Source: JAIOZK01 sp964468645 (lineage in GTDB: Bacteria > Bacteroidota > Bacteroidia > Bacteroidales > JAIOZK01). Taken from it: a stretch of DNA of 64,000 nucleotides. The notes under the pieces are model-generated. The model ran no database searches. It was not told the origin of the DNA and was given only the letters and a program-made list of their open reading frames with translations. Of this stretch, positions 51,249-59,499 are shown piece by piece (within the stretch, counting starts at the first letter, position 1; each line of letters opens with the position of its first letter). Both the position numbers and the translations under genes were made by a program. The stretch is from NCBI GenBank assembly GCA_964468645.1, contig CAYXUU010000028.1:15523-79522 (forward strand). The letters are read 5' to 3'.

Positions 51249-51276
51249 AGCCCCGAATTTATTCGGGGCTTTTTTT
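51249..51276 (+). terminator. Terminator of tRNA-Asn
   Basis: AGCCCCGAA (51249-51257) and TTCGGGGCT (51262-51270) form a perfect nine-pair stem with a TTTA loop, followed by six more T after 51270. Confidence 0.92.
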
Positions 51277-51278
51277 CC

Positions 51279-51489
51279 CACGAATTATTAGTATCCCAGG
51301 GACGTGTTCCATCCCGAATCCAAATAGATGTATCTGTATTTTGGGTGATAATACCGGGTCTATATCCCTACACTATTGCACTTTGAATATCGCCAACCGC
51401 GAAATCATTAAATCGGGAAATCCCGCCGGGGGCAGTGAGCCATATCTGAAATACCGAAGCCAACGATACAATCCGGAACCTGGAATCAA
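51279..51489 (-). pseudogene. Coding-like remnant with in-frame TAG
   Basis: On the minus strand a frame reads RFRIVSLASVFQIWLTAPGG and goes on to GDIQSAIV, a TAG at 51368-51370, then GYRPGIITQNTDTSIWIRDG and TRPWDTNNSW. The residues look protein-like on both sides of the stop in the same frame. There is no start codon or promoter evident. It could be a decayed gene fragment or chance. Not recognised. Confidence 0.25.
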
Positions 51490-53574
51490 TTAATGTAAGA
51501 TGAATGCTTCGCTACTTATGCCGTTTTCGTGCTGAACCAGGAGAAGATAAAATCCCGAGGTAAAACCATCTAACTGAAGACAAAGTTCTTCATGGATAAG
51601 CTCGGTGCGTTCCTGAACGACGATACCCAAAGAATTAATAATTTTCAGGTTAAATGTTTGTTGTTTGTTGTTTGTAAGTTTCAGGCAAAGTTCACCATAG
51701 GTAGGATTTGGATAAATCAAAAAAGAGGGTGATGTGATATTTGTTCCGAATCCGACCCATAGTGTTGAGAAGGTTTCAGGGCCTGCCCAATCACTTCTCA
51801 GGTTTTCACTACATACCGCCCTCACATAAAAATCATAAAGTGTTCCCTGCTCAAGACCTTCCAGGACATAGGTGGTTTCTGTTAATCCACTTATAAGCGT
51901 ACCCTGGCTGGTTGTATCAAATCCCGAATAACCCCAGAGAACATCCCATTCGGGTTCATCACCTGAAGGGATCCAGTGAATTGTAGCGTTGAATTCGCCG
52001 ATATCAATAACCGATAATGCAACTGGCGGGGGACAATCAGAGATTAACTGGAAATTGCCAACCAGGTCCCGATTTGATTCTGCAATAAAAATATAAACGG
52101 GATCATCTGAGACCTCCAGGCCATCTTCTGTCCAGGCCACAAATATGCAATCCTCAGCCGGAGTTGCGGTTAGCAAAACTGTATCGCTATGTTCATATAA
52201 TCCGCCACCGGAAACTGATCCAAGAAGACTATCATTGGGAATGGCGGTGATGGTATAAACTTTTATCGCAAAATTAGCAGTTAAACTATAATTATTGGGC
52301 GGCATCAGAAATCCATAAAGGGTATCATAGGATACAATAGAATCGTCTGGATTGGTCCAATACGCAAATTCAAATCCGTTACCAGAGATAGCTGAAACCG
52401 AAACAGGATCATTAACATGATATATTCCCTCACCAAACACATTACCTGCATTATCAGGATAAACAAACAATGACAGTTCATAATCTATGGGAGTAAAATT
52501 AGCAGTTAGGGTGATGTTGTAATCTGGCATGATAAATACAAACATCGAATCCTGTGAAACGACACTATCACCGACTGACCAATTATCAAACAAATAACCT
52601 GAACCGGGAATTGCCGTTACTGTAGCTCCGTTTCCAGGCACATAATATCCCGAACCAAGGGTTTGACCCCCCTCGATGGGATTGCTTATCAATTCAAGTA
52701 AATATGTGATCTGAACGTAACCATTGAAAAAATCGGTTGCAACAACACGGGAGTTATTATATACCTTTGATCCGGGCCTGAAGGCTATTGTTGTATTGGT
52801 GTCACCATCACAGGTAAAATGGAATAGCAGGAGGGTATCCGGCGTTGTAAAATTTACAGGATTTCCGGGATCATTCCAGTAAACCTTAAGCGTATTCAGT
52901 GTGTCGGAAACGGTAATTCCGCTAAGGGCATAAGGTGTATAACCATCATAGGTAAGCCTGTTGGTATCGTATTCAATGTTTAATGCAATGGTCGTTATTG
53001 AATCATATCCGTTACCGGCAATGCGAAGAGGCATATAAAAAACAAGCCCGGTTACAGCACCAACAGTATCCATTGTTACAGAACCGATAGCTGGGGCCTG
53101 TGTTATATGGCCATCATTATAGGATATGCTATCGATGGTTTGCAGGTTTTTATTTGATATTTCGCAATTGGGTTTAAAAATCAGGTCGGTATCAAAACCA
53201 CCGTCATAGGTGAGTTTCAGATCCAGCAATTTACCATCGAGATCATACCCGTTGCCAAAGGGCGCGTTGTAGGTTATCGTGATGGCATCCTCATTGTGGT
53301 TATAATTATAAAGCCATGATCCGGGAATGGACATGTTTGCAATTCCGACAAGACCCAACAGGTTGGTATCAATATCAATGTGCAGGGTAATTGCTGCTAC
53401 CTGACCGTTATCGCCTGTGAAATTCAGGGCATCAATCTGCAGGATCACCTCCCCGGGTTCGGCAATGGTATCATGCATGATGATGGTGGCCGTATCACTT
53501 TGGGCCACGGCAAACGAAGAAAAAAGAATCATGCAGATAAAAAACATGCATTTTTTAATATTCAGGTAACGCAT
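51490..53574 (-). CDS. T9SS-exported protein with cohesin-like, InlB-B-like and Fn3 domains
   Basis: 694 aa from the ATG at 53572-53574, the best start before the signal peptide MRYLNIKKCMFFICMILFSS (cut near VAQ). Two cohesin-like domains (about 25-155 and 165-295) show patterns such as AITLHIDIDTNLLGLVGI and NGYDLDGKLLDLKLTYDGG. Three divergent InlB B-repeat units (SGYLFDNWSVGDSVVSQD type) follow, then an Fn3 domain (about 530-610) and a type-A T9SS end (LIYPNPTYGELCLKL, TSGFYLLLV). Confidence 0.8.
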   Translation of the reverse strand: MRYLNIKKCMFFICMILFSSFAVAQSDTATIIMHDTIAEPGEVILQIDALNFTGDNGQVAAITLHIDIDTNLLGLVGIANMSIPGSWLYNYNHNEDAITITYNAPFGNGYDLDGKLLDLKLTYDGGFDTDLIFKPNCEISNKNLQTIDSISYNDGHITQAPAIGSVTMDTVGAVTGLVFYMPLRIAGNGYDSITTIALNIEYDTNRLTYDGYTPYALSGITVSDTLNTLKVYWNDPGNPVNFTTPDTLLLFHFTCDGDTNTTIAFRPGSKVYNNSRVVATDFFNGYVQITYLLELISNPIEGGQTLGSGYYVPGNGATVTAIPGSGYLFDNWSVGDSVVSQDSMFVFIMPDYNITLTANFTPIDYELSLFVYPDNAGNVFGEGIYHVNDPVSVSAISGNGFEFAYWTNPDDSIVSYDTLYGFLMPPNNYSLTANFAIKVYTITAIPNDSLLGSVSGGGLYEHSDTVLLTATPAEDCIFVAWTEDGLEVSDDPVYIFIAESNRDLVGNFQLISDCPPPVALSVIDIGEFNATIHWIPSGDEPEWDVLWGYSGFDTTSQGTLISGLTETTYVLEGLEQGTLYDFYVRAVCSENLRSDWAGPETFSTLWVGFGTNITSPSFLIYPNPTYGELCLKLTNNKQQTFNLKIINSLGIVVQERTELIHEELCLQLDGFTSGFYLLLVQHENGISSEAFILH

Positions 53575-53730
53575 AACAATGAAGGGATTAATCTCTTTCA
53601 ACAAAGTTAGCAAATATATAGAAGTGAGCAAGAAGGCAGAAAGTGAAGAATGAAACGAGAAAGATTTTTACCACAAAGGAACACGCAGGATTTTACAAAG
53701 GCGCACAAAGTAATTTGGGCTATACCATTT

Positions 53731-53830
53731 CTGAATATCCAATATCGAATATTCAACACCCAATATCCATTTGGAAGTTTGCAATCCCCGATTGAATATT
53801 GGAAATTCAGTATTGGTTATTGGACATTTG
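53731..53830. repeat. Imperfect palindrome, ATTGGATATTGG family
   Basis: CTGAATATCCAATATCGAAT (53731-53750) and ATTGAATATTGGAAATTCAG (53791-53810) pair in 17 of 20 positions. Further CCAATATCC / TTGGTTATTGGA words extend the arms. Directly upstream (53668-53712) lies CCACAAAGGAACACGCAGG and ACAAAGGCGCACAAAG, a CACAAAGG word repeat. Confidence 0.65.
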
Positions 53831-53836
53831 TAATCA

Positions 53837-54304
53837 TAACAGAAAAGGCAGTTGTATACAGGGACGTGTTCACTCCCGAATTCATAGAAAAGAAAAATTC
53901 ACTGTTAAATGCTTTAAGGGAAATACCCGGATTTAATGAGCAAGCGGGAGGGAATCCATTCCTTTTGTATCCGGCAGAAAGAGATAGTGCAAAGAAGGTG
54001 ATGATGTGTATGCAGGCCTTATTCCTCCCCCTGCAGTCTCCCTCCAGGAGGGGGACGCTCAATCTGGCATCATATAGATCGAATAGCAAAATCCTGCGGT
54101 ATGCCAACAATAAAGAAACGAAGTTTCCCAATGCCTGATTTGGGATAATCTTACGATGAAGCATTATCCTTTTATGCTATTATAATTCGTGTTAATTTGT
54201 GTAATTCGTGGACAAAAGATTTGTGGCAAAAAAATAACCAGCAACCCATAATCCACCCAAGGGCAGATTACCGGTTACCGGTTACAAGTTCAAACGATTA
54301 TATA
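53837..54304. other. Gene-free or decayed stretch between two surface-protein genes
   Basis: No convincing gene. A plus-strand frame reads VVYRDVFTPEFIEKKNSLLN then REIPGFNEQAGGNPFLLYP up to about 54035, which looks protein-like but lacks a plausible start and runs out of a palindrome, so it may be a remnant. CCCCCTGCAG...AGGAGGGGG (54036-54057) forms a GC-rich hairpin, and 54184-54235 has TTCGTG words. Confidence 0.3.
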
Positions 54305-54529
54305 TTAATCTAAGAGTTTCTTCTTGTTAAGATCGTAAACCTTTTTCCCGGCATAAAGAGCACCAAGGCCTAACATGATAAACAAACCACCGCCAATAGG
54401 TGCACTTCCACCCTGGTCGGTTATATGTCCATGTCCGGGAGGAAGAGGAGGATTTGTTTGTGCCATTAGACCACTACCCATTAGTACGAAAACCGATACA
54501 ATTAGTATTTTCAAAACTATTTTTTTCAT
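54305..54529 (-). CDS. Small PID-CTERM-like sorted protein
   Basis: 74 aa from the second Met (an ATG two codons earlier is possible). Signal peptide ends near LMAQ, about residue 24. A short Pro/Gly/His-rich segment (PPLPPGHGHITDQGG) precedes a C-terminal sorting-type tail: SAPIGGGLFIMLGLGALYAG then a basic KKVYDLNKKK end. This resembles the Bacteroidota PID-CTERM signal (consensus around APIDGG), with Gly in place of Asp. It lies 18 bases after the T9SS gene, last in the operon. Confidence 0.7.
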   Translation of the reverse strand: MKKIVLKILIVSVFVLMGSGLMAQTNPPLPPGHGHITDQGGSAPIGGGLFIMLGLGALYAGKKVYDLNKKKLLD

Positions 54530-54547
54530 ATGCATAAATTTAATGGG

Positions 54548-56554
54548 TTATTTAACAAATACTTTTGATGTCTTTACTGCACCGTCGTGGGTTAAGCGCA
54601 CCATGTAGATACCCGAAGGCAGATCAACAGCAACCTCTGTAAGGCCTGTGCTGTTAAAGCTGGTGTTATAAACCATCTGACCCGATATATTCAATACTGA
54701 CATTTCCGTATCCCCTATAACATTTGCTACAATAATCTTGTTATCGTTACTATAAACAAGCGCTGCAGCCAATGCTTCCGGATCATCAATACCTACAACA
54801 CCAAACATGATCTCAAAACGAGCAGGATCATCGCCGGTTTCATAGGTGAATGCATAACTGTTAATTTCTGTAAGATTAACAGTAACATCCTCTTTCAGGT
54901 CTTTTAGATATACATCATGTCCTTCGATGGTTTCTCCAAGTTCGATAGCGAAATTAGAAGAACCATTGGTTTCGAACATAAAGGGAACCACAAGGTCAAC
55001 ATTCCATGGCATACTGTTGGTTGAGATCATAACATCATCAGCAAAACTATAAAATGCCGGGGCATAACCCATAAGGAACCTTGAATCAAGTTCCGGATCA
55101 TATCCTTCATTTGCATTTTCGTCAAATCTGACAACGCTTTCCTGATAAACATCCTGGTCAAGATCACGGGCCAGCAGCTTAATTTGTTGATCACCTGATT
55201 TATACCAGGCTGTACCGCTATGAATTCTTGCAGAAGCAGGAATGGTTACGGTTTGTGTAGCATCAATAGAATAAACCATGATACCATTGTTTGCAGGTAT
55301 AGCACCTCCCTGTGCAATATCAACATATGATGCAGAGGTTTCTTTCCAGATCTTGGCATATGTGGCAACTGAACCAGAAAATGTCCATCCATCATACCAC
55401 GTTAATGCACTTGGGTAAGGATTACCAAGCAGATTAAATCCCTGCGGATCGGCCCCACTATTGGTTATTGTGATACCACTGACATCATTTTTATTAAAGG
55501 CACCACCTGAAAAGACCTTGGTATCAGCAGCAACATATGCAACGAGATATCCTTTACCAACAGTGAAAGAACCCCAGTTATGGACTTTAATATTTTCCCA
55601 CATTTGTGTTGTTTCTTTCCACCTGTAAAAATCATACCCGGATGCAGGCCTCCATTGGTCTCCATCGGAAATTCCCTGGCTTGCCACGGGTGATGAAAGC
55701 AAATGCCATCCATCAAGATCGCCACCTGCATAACCGGCGATATAACGCTCAGCCCCTTTGGTTCCTGTAACATCCAGGGTACCATTATTAATAAAGGAGC
55801 CAGTACCGGTTGCTGTTGATTCGATCAGGAAATCCCCCAATACTTCAAGCGTAAAAGCGCCAAGCGTTAAATTACCATTTGAACCTGTACCAATAGTAAG
55901 GTCATTACACAATCCATCAGCAGTATTAACAGTAACTGTACCACCCGGATTTATGGTAACATTATGTCCGGGGCCAGGTTCTGTTAAAGAGCCCATATTA
56001 CCTGCGGGCGACCAGATCGATGTTGTGTGCCAGTCCCCGTCTGTGGCAGCTATATCGGCGTAACCGGTAACACTACCATTAGTTGTTGGGGGATATACTG
56101 CGACAAATGTAGAAGAAGGAAGAAATTCAGCCAGTGTTATATCTAACAATGAATACGCACCTTTATAGGTAAATTGCATATCCCATGCTTTTCCATCAGG
56201 CCAGGCAAATCCTCCAAAAAAGTCATTAGCTTCAACATTAAATTGAACAATGCCATTAGCACCTGCTGGAAATACTGTAATCGTTGCATTTGAAGCAATT
56301 GATGCATGCAAGTTCGTATAGCCTGTGTACACAATAATGTTCGTATCAAATTCAACCCTAATTGTAGCAATTGAAATATTGCCATAACTTGAATGAATAT
56401 CAGAGGTATTAATTGGGGCTTCGATCGTAGTACCGAAGTCAGATCCCGTAAAAGTCTGATTAGTTGTAGATACCGATTGTGCACTTATCGAATTAGCAAA
56501 CGCAAATACGAAAATGAGTATTAGAAATTTGCTTTTTATTAATAAATGTTTCAT
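54548..56554 (-). CDS. T9SS-exported protein with N-terminal cohesin-like domain
   Basis: 668 aa. Signal peptide ends at SISAQ (about 26). A cohesin-like beta domain (about 27-165) shows ISIATIRVEFDTNIIVYTGY and FAWPDGKAWDMQFTYKG. The middle (about 180-540) has the G-W-x-LSSPV and NLLGNPYPSALTWYDGW segments found in Bacteroidota T9SS proteins. The type-A sorting domain covers about 595-668 (IIVANVIGDTEMSVLNISGQ, LPSGIYMVRL, final KVFVK). Same operon as the flanking genes. Confidence 0.8.
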   Translation of the reverse strand: MKHLLIKSKFLILIFVFAFANSISAQSVSTTNQTFTGSDFGTTIEAPINTSDIHSSYGNISIATIRVEFDTNIIVYTGYTNLHASIASNATITVFPAGANGIVQFNVEANDFFGGFAWPDGKAWDMQFTYKGAYSLLDITLAEFLPSSTFVAVYPPTTNGSVTGYADIAATDGDWHTTSIWSPAGNMGSLTEPGPGHNVTINPGGTVTVNTADGLCNDLTIGTGSNGNLTLGAFTLEVLGDFLIESTATGTGSFINNGTLDVTGTKGAERYIAGYAGGDLDGWHLLSSPVASQGISDGDQWRPASGYDFYRWKETTQMWENIKVHNWGSFTVGKGYLVAYVAADTKVFSGGAFNKNDVSGITITNSGADPQGFNLLGNPYPSALTWYDGWTFSGSVATYAKIWKETSASYVDIAQGGAIPANNGIMVYSIDATQTVTIPASARIHSGTAWYKSGDQQIKLLARDLDQDVYQESVVRFDENANEGYDPELDSRFLMGYAPAFYSFADDVMISTNSMPWNVDLVVPFMFETNGSSNFAIELGETIEGHDVYLKDLKEDVTVNLTEINSYAFTYETGDDPARFEIMFGVVGIDDPEALAAALVYSNDNKIIVANVIGDTEMSVLNISGQMVYNTSFNSTGLTEVAVDLPSGIYMVRLTHDGAVKTSKVFVK

Positions 56555-56601
56555 AATTATCTGAGTTTAATTGTTATCATATTATACACGCTATCAATCC
56601 T

Positions 56602-58323
56602 TTAAGGCACAATATAACTTGCATTGACATCCCCATAACAAATTGAAAGAATATCTTGGCCAGTTAAAGCAGAATTAGAAACCGTAATATCGACTTCATC
56701 GAAGTACCACCTTTCGGTTCTCCATCCGGCGAATGATCCAGTAGTAACCTGGTTTCTTACAAGAGCATAATCTATTAGCGTAACTGTTCCACTGCCATTG
56801 ACATCTGCCGCTTCCCAATAAATCCCTGATAAAACAGGAGAACCAAGAGTAACGAAAGCTCTGATAAGCGCATAATCAATTAAAGTAACGCCACCCCATG
56901 CAATGGTTGTTGCCCCACCAAGTTTATAACTTCCGGGTGCAACAGTAAGAAATTCATAATTACCACTTGCGTCAGTCGTTGTACTATCCAGCTTTGTTAA
57001 ACCGTCGGCTGTTTTCAGATAAACGGTAGAACTTGCTAACGGAAGATTACTGGTAGCATACTTTAGTATTCCACTAACAGGAAAACCGCCAACCACACCA
57101 TCGGTATAAGCAATGGGAATCGTATTCAGGTTCGTATTCGCCAGCTCACATCCGGGATCAAAACCAATATTTGCAATTCCTCCCATTGTTGTGTCATAAT
57201 AGAAGTTCATGGTAATCAGGTTTCCGTCAGAAATGATAGCGCCGCCGCTATTGCTCCATTCCATTGTAATTTCTCCGGAAACGCTACCGGTTATTACCCA
57301 GCCGGAAAGTTGATTTGGTGTACAACTTCCGTATGTTAGCCTGGTATCATCGTATGCAATGTTGAGTGTAATAGCCCCAACTGTTTGAATGATATCAGCT
57401 GCAACAATAGGAACGCTTACTGAAGTATCACCACCAACAGATTGAATTGTCAATGCTGCTGTTGACGCCAGGGGCGAAACAGAGCCATCTACATAATCTG
57501 TGGCAATTGGTGTAGTGCTGGTTGAGATTTCACAGCCAGGCAAAAATGCCAGATCTGCATCACCACCATAATAGTTGAATAGCATTTTGAATAATGTATC
57601 CAGGGTGGTAAAATTTGTGGCTGTACCCGTCCAGGTAATCGTAAGAACACCATTCTGGGCATTGGCAATAACGCCGGTAATGGCATCTTCAACAAGACCT
57701 GTAAAGGCAAGCTGATCGTCGTCGTAACCAATCACCAGCGTGATAGCATCCACAGCAACGAAACCTCCGGTACCAACCATGGTAACCGGCATTTCGATGG
57801 TATTGCCAACAGTATCGCTGATGTCGTACATACTCACGGTACCTTCCCCACCGGTTTGCTCAACAAAACCATCTTCATAAGATGCTGTGATCGTTTCAAG
57901 ACTGCTGTTTACAATTTCGCAATCATCTTCATCGAACATCACATCTGATGAAAATCCACCGACATAGTCAAACTTGATATCCAGCAGCTTTCCGTTGATG
58001 TCATGACCAGTCAAATCAAAATATGTGATAATGAGTTGATCTGTGCCAGCATTGTATTGGGCTAGCCATGAACCAGAAAATGTAGCATTGATATTTTCAA
58101 GACTAACAAAATCGAGCAGATCGGAATCATATTCGATTGTCAGTGTTATCGCTGCAACATCACCATCAGTTCCTGTAAAATCAAGCATATCGACCTGTAC
58201 CAGAACATTTCCGGGAACTGTGGCAACAGAGTCTATAACAACTGTCTGTGCCATCATGAAGCCCGGCATGGCAAACAGCAGTATCAAAATTAGTTGAAAT
58301 ATTTTTTTCTTCATATGATTCAT
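56602..58323 (-). CDS. Triple cohesin-like protein with Cna-B-like and dockerin-like C-terminal module
   Basis: 573 aa. Signal peptide (cut near MAQ, about 25). Three cohesin-like domains (about 27-155, 158-290, 292-410) with AITLTIEYDSDLLDF, AITLVIGYDDDQLAF and AITLNIAYDDTRLTY. A carboxypeptidase-regulatory-like/Cna-B beta domain follows (about 413-470, NYEFLTVAPGSYKL). Then GGVTLIDYALIR (about 475), ADVNGSGTVTLIDYALVR (about 503, calcium-loop residues D, N, S, D) and a final YGDVNAS (562). No T9SS sorting domain is seen, unusual for this operon. It may bind a partner through the dockerin-like end (inference). Confidence 0.8.
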   Translation of the reverse strand: MNHMKKKIFQLILILLFAMPGFMMAQTVVIDSVATVPGNVLVQVDMLDFTGTDGDVAAITLTIEYDSDLLDFVSLENINATFSGSWLAQYNAGTDQLIITYFDLTGHDINGKLLDIKFDYVGGFSSDVMFDEDDCEIVNSSLETITASYEDGFVEQTGGEGTVSMYDISDTVGNTIEMPVTMVGTGGFVAVDAITLVIGYDDDQLAFTGLVEDAITGVIANAQNGVLTITWTGTATNFTTLDTLFKMLFNYYGGDADLAFLPGCEISTSTTPIATDYVDGSVSPLASTAALTIQSVGGDTSVSVPIVAADIIQTVGAITLNIAYDDTRLTYGSCTPNQLSGWVITGSVSGEITMEWSNSGGAIISDGNLITMNFYYDTTMGGIANIGFDPGCELANTNLNTIPIAYTDGVVGGFPVSGILKYATSNLPLASSTVYLKTADGLTKLDSTTTDASGNYEFLTVAPGSYKLGGATTIAWGGVTLIDYALIRAFVTLGSPVLSGIYWEAADVNGSGTVTLIDYALVRNQVTTGSFAGWRTERWYFDEVDITVSNSALTGQDILSICYGDVNASYIVP

Positions 58324-58363
58324 CTTTAGTGTTAATAAATCTTATTATCCATACTAAATCATT

Positions 58364-59410
58364 TTACAGTTTTCGTGCAATTTTCACCGAAGCCAGAAAC
58401 TTGTTTTCGCTGAACAGTTGCAAAACATAAAAACCGTTATGAACATTTCCCAGGTTAAGGGTATGTTGCGAACCTGATTGAAGGTTTGCAATATTTTCCC
58501 GTATAACGATGCGGCCACAGATATCTGTAAGATATACGGTGCCATCATGTATCGTTGTACCCGGCGTAACTGTGAGTTGCTCACCGGCCGGATTGGGAAA
58601 AACATGAAGCAGGGAATGTCCCCTGCCTTCCTGTTCATCAATACCAACAGCATTAACATACAAAATAGCTTCCGGTGTAGTACCGCTGCAATCTTCACCT
58701 GTAATTAAACATCTGTAAAGACTGTTATTGAAATCATAAGGTACCGACACGATGCTGAGATTGTTTGTTAAAACCCCGGTGAAAAATGTGTCCTCGTAAA
58801 GGCTTGTCCAGTTGCCATCTTCAAATTTCTGCCATTGGTAAGCTACGTCAGGGATAAAAGGCAGCAGGAAATTTGCAGTACCACCCGCGTTAATTGTATT
58901 GGAGGGTGGGTCAACCGGAACAGTGCTGTATTCAGACAGTATGCCGTTATTGAAAATAGCATTTTCAACAACGCTCAGGTCTGAAAGGGCAATTTCGCAA
59001 TCCTCGGAGAAACTTAAAAATGACGGACTCTGGTTAAACTCCATATTCAGGTCAAACAGCTTTCCGCTGCTGATACTGGCTGGAGACATGGCATACCATG
59101 TTATTGTTATTACCTGGGTCGAAATATTTAAATGGCTTTCGAGGTTTCCATGCGAAAGGGCCTCATGCATGTTTTCGACAGAAACAAAATAAACTGTTGA
59201 GAGGTCAACTCCGATGTAGAACGTAAAAGCACTAACATCATTGAATTTACCTACCTCAACAGGCACCATCACTTCATTACCAGGGCATCCTGCCTGTTGC
59301 CCTATGCTAACCTCATGCTGACCTGCAGCCTGTGGAAGCATAAACACCCAGGAAAACAGCAAGAGTGCTGTTGCAAGGAAGCCTGCTTTTATGTGTGGTT
59401 GGTGAATCAT
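58364..59410 (-). CDS. T9SS-exported protein with cohesin-like and Ig-like domains
   Basis: 348 aa. Signal peptide about 1-31 (ends AAGQ). A cohesin-like domain (about 32-160) contains VSAFTFYIGVDLSTVYFVSV and SGKLFDLNMEF. An Ig-like domain (about 170-250) has YQWQKFEDGNW and a Cys pair (Cys233, Cys240 region). The last 80 residues are a type-A sorting domain (HVFPNPAGEQLTVTPG, GFYVLQLF). It is the second gene of the operon, after a strong hairpin. Confidence 0.8.
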   Translation of the reverse strand: MIHQPHIKAGFLATALLLFSWVFMLPQAAGQHEVSIGQQAGCPGNEVMVPVEVGKFNDVSAFTFYIGVDLSTVYFVSVENMHEALSHGNLESHLNISTQVITITWYAMSPASISSGKLFDLNMEFNQSPSFLSFSEDCEIALSDLSVVENAIFNNGILSEYSTVPVDPPSNTINAGGTANFLLPFIPDVAYQWQKFEDGNWTSLYEDTFFTGVLTNNLSIVSVPYDFNNSLYRCLITGEDCSGTTPEAILYVNAVGIDEQEGRGHSLLHVFPNPAGEQLTVTPGTTIHDGTVYLTDICGRIVIRENIANLQSGSQHTLNLGNVHNGFYVLQLFSENKFLASVKIARKL

Positions 59411-59460
59411 TTTATTTCTATTTCCGAAAACTGTTATTTAACTGATTTGTAATTTGAAAT

Positions 59461-59489
59461 AACTGTACCGGGCCTGGCCCGGTACAGTT
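59461..59489 (-). terminator. Strong intercistronic hairpin after the 1317-aa gene
   Basis: AACTGTACCGGGCC (59461-59474) and GGCCCGGTACAGTT (59476-59489) form a perfect 14-pair stem with essentially no loop. On the minus strand it lies 10 bases after the stop of the first gene and is followed by TTATTT-like sequence (ATTTCAAATT). It may partially terminate transcription or protect the 3' end, making the first gene the most highly expressed. Confidence 0.7.
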
Positions 59490-59499
59490 GTTATTTCAA

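Noticed and set aside
51218..51493. Plus-strand open frame overlapping the tRNA-Asn 3' end and terminator
   Set aside because: It starts inside the tRNA and reads through the terminator hairpin, so it cannot be a real gene.
53650..54138. Complete 162-codon plus-strand gene
   Set aside because: The first half is translated palindrome sequence and the last third is GC-rich repeat; only a central fragment looks protein-like, so it is listed as a possible remnant instead.
23553..54235. CRISPR array
   Set aside because: Repeated words in the intergenic regions are imperfect palindromes with no constant repeat/spacer spacing, and no cas genes are present.
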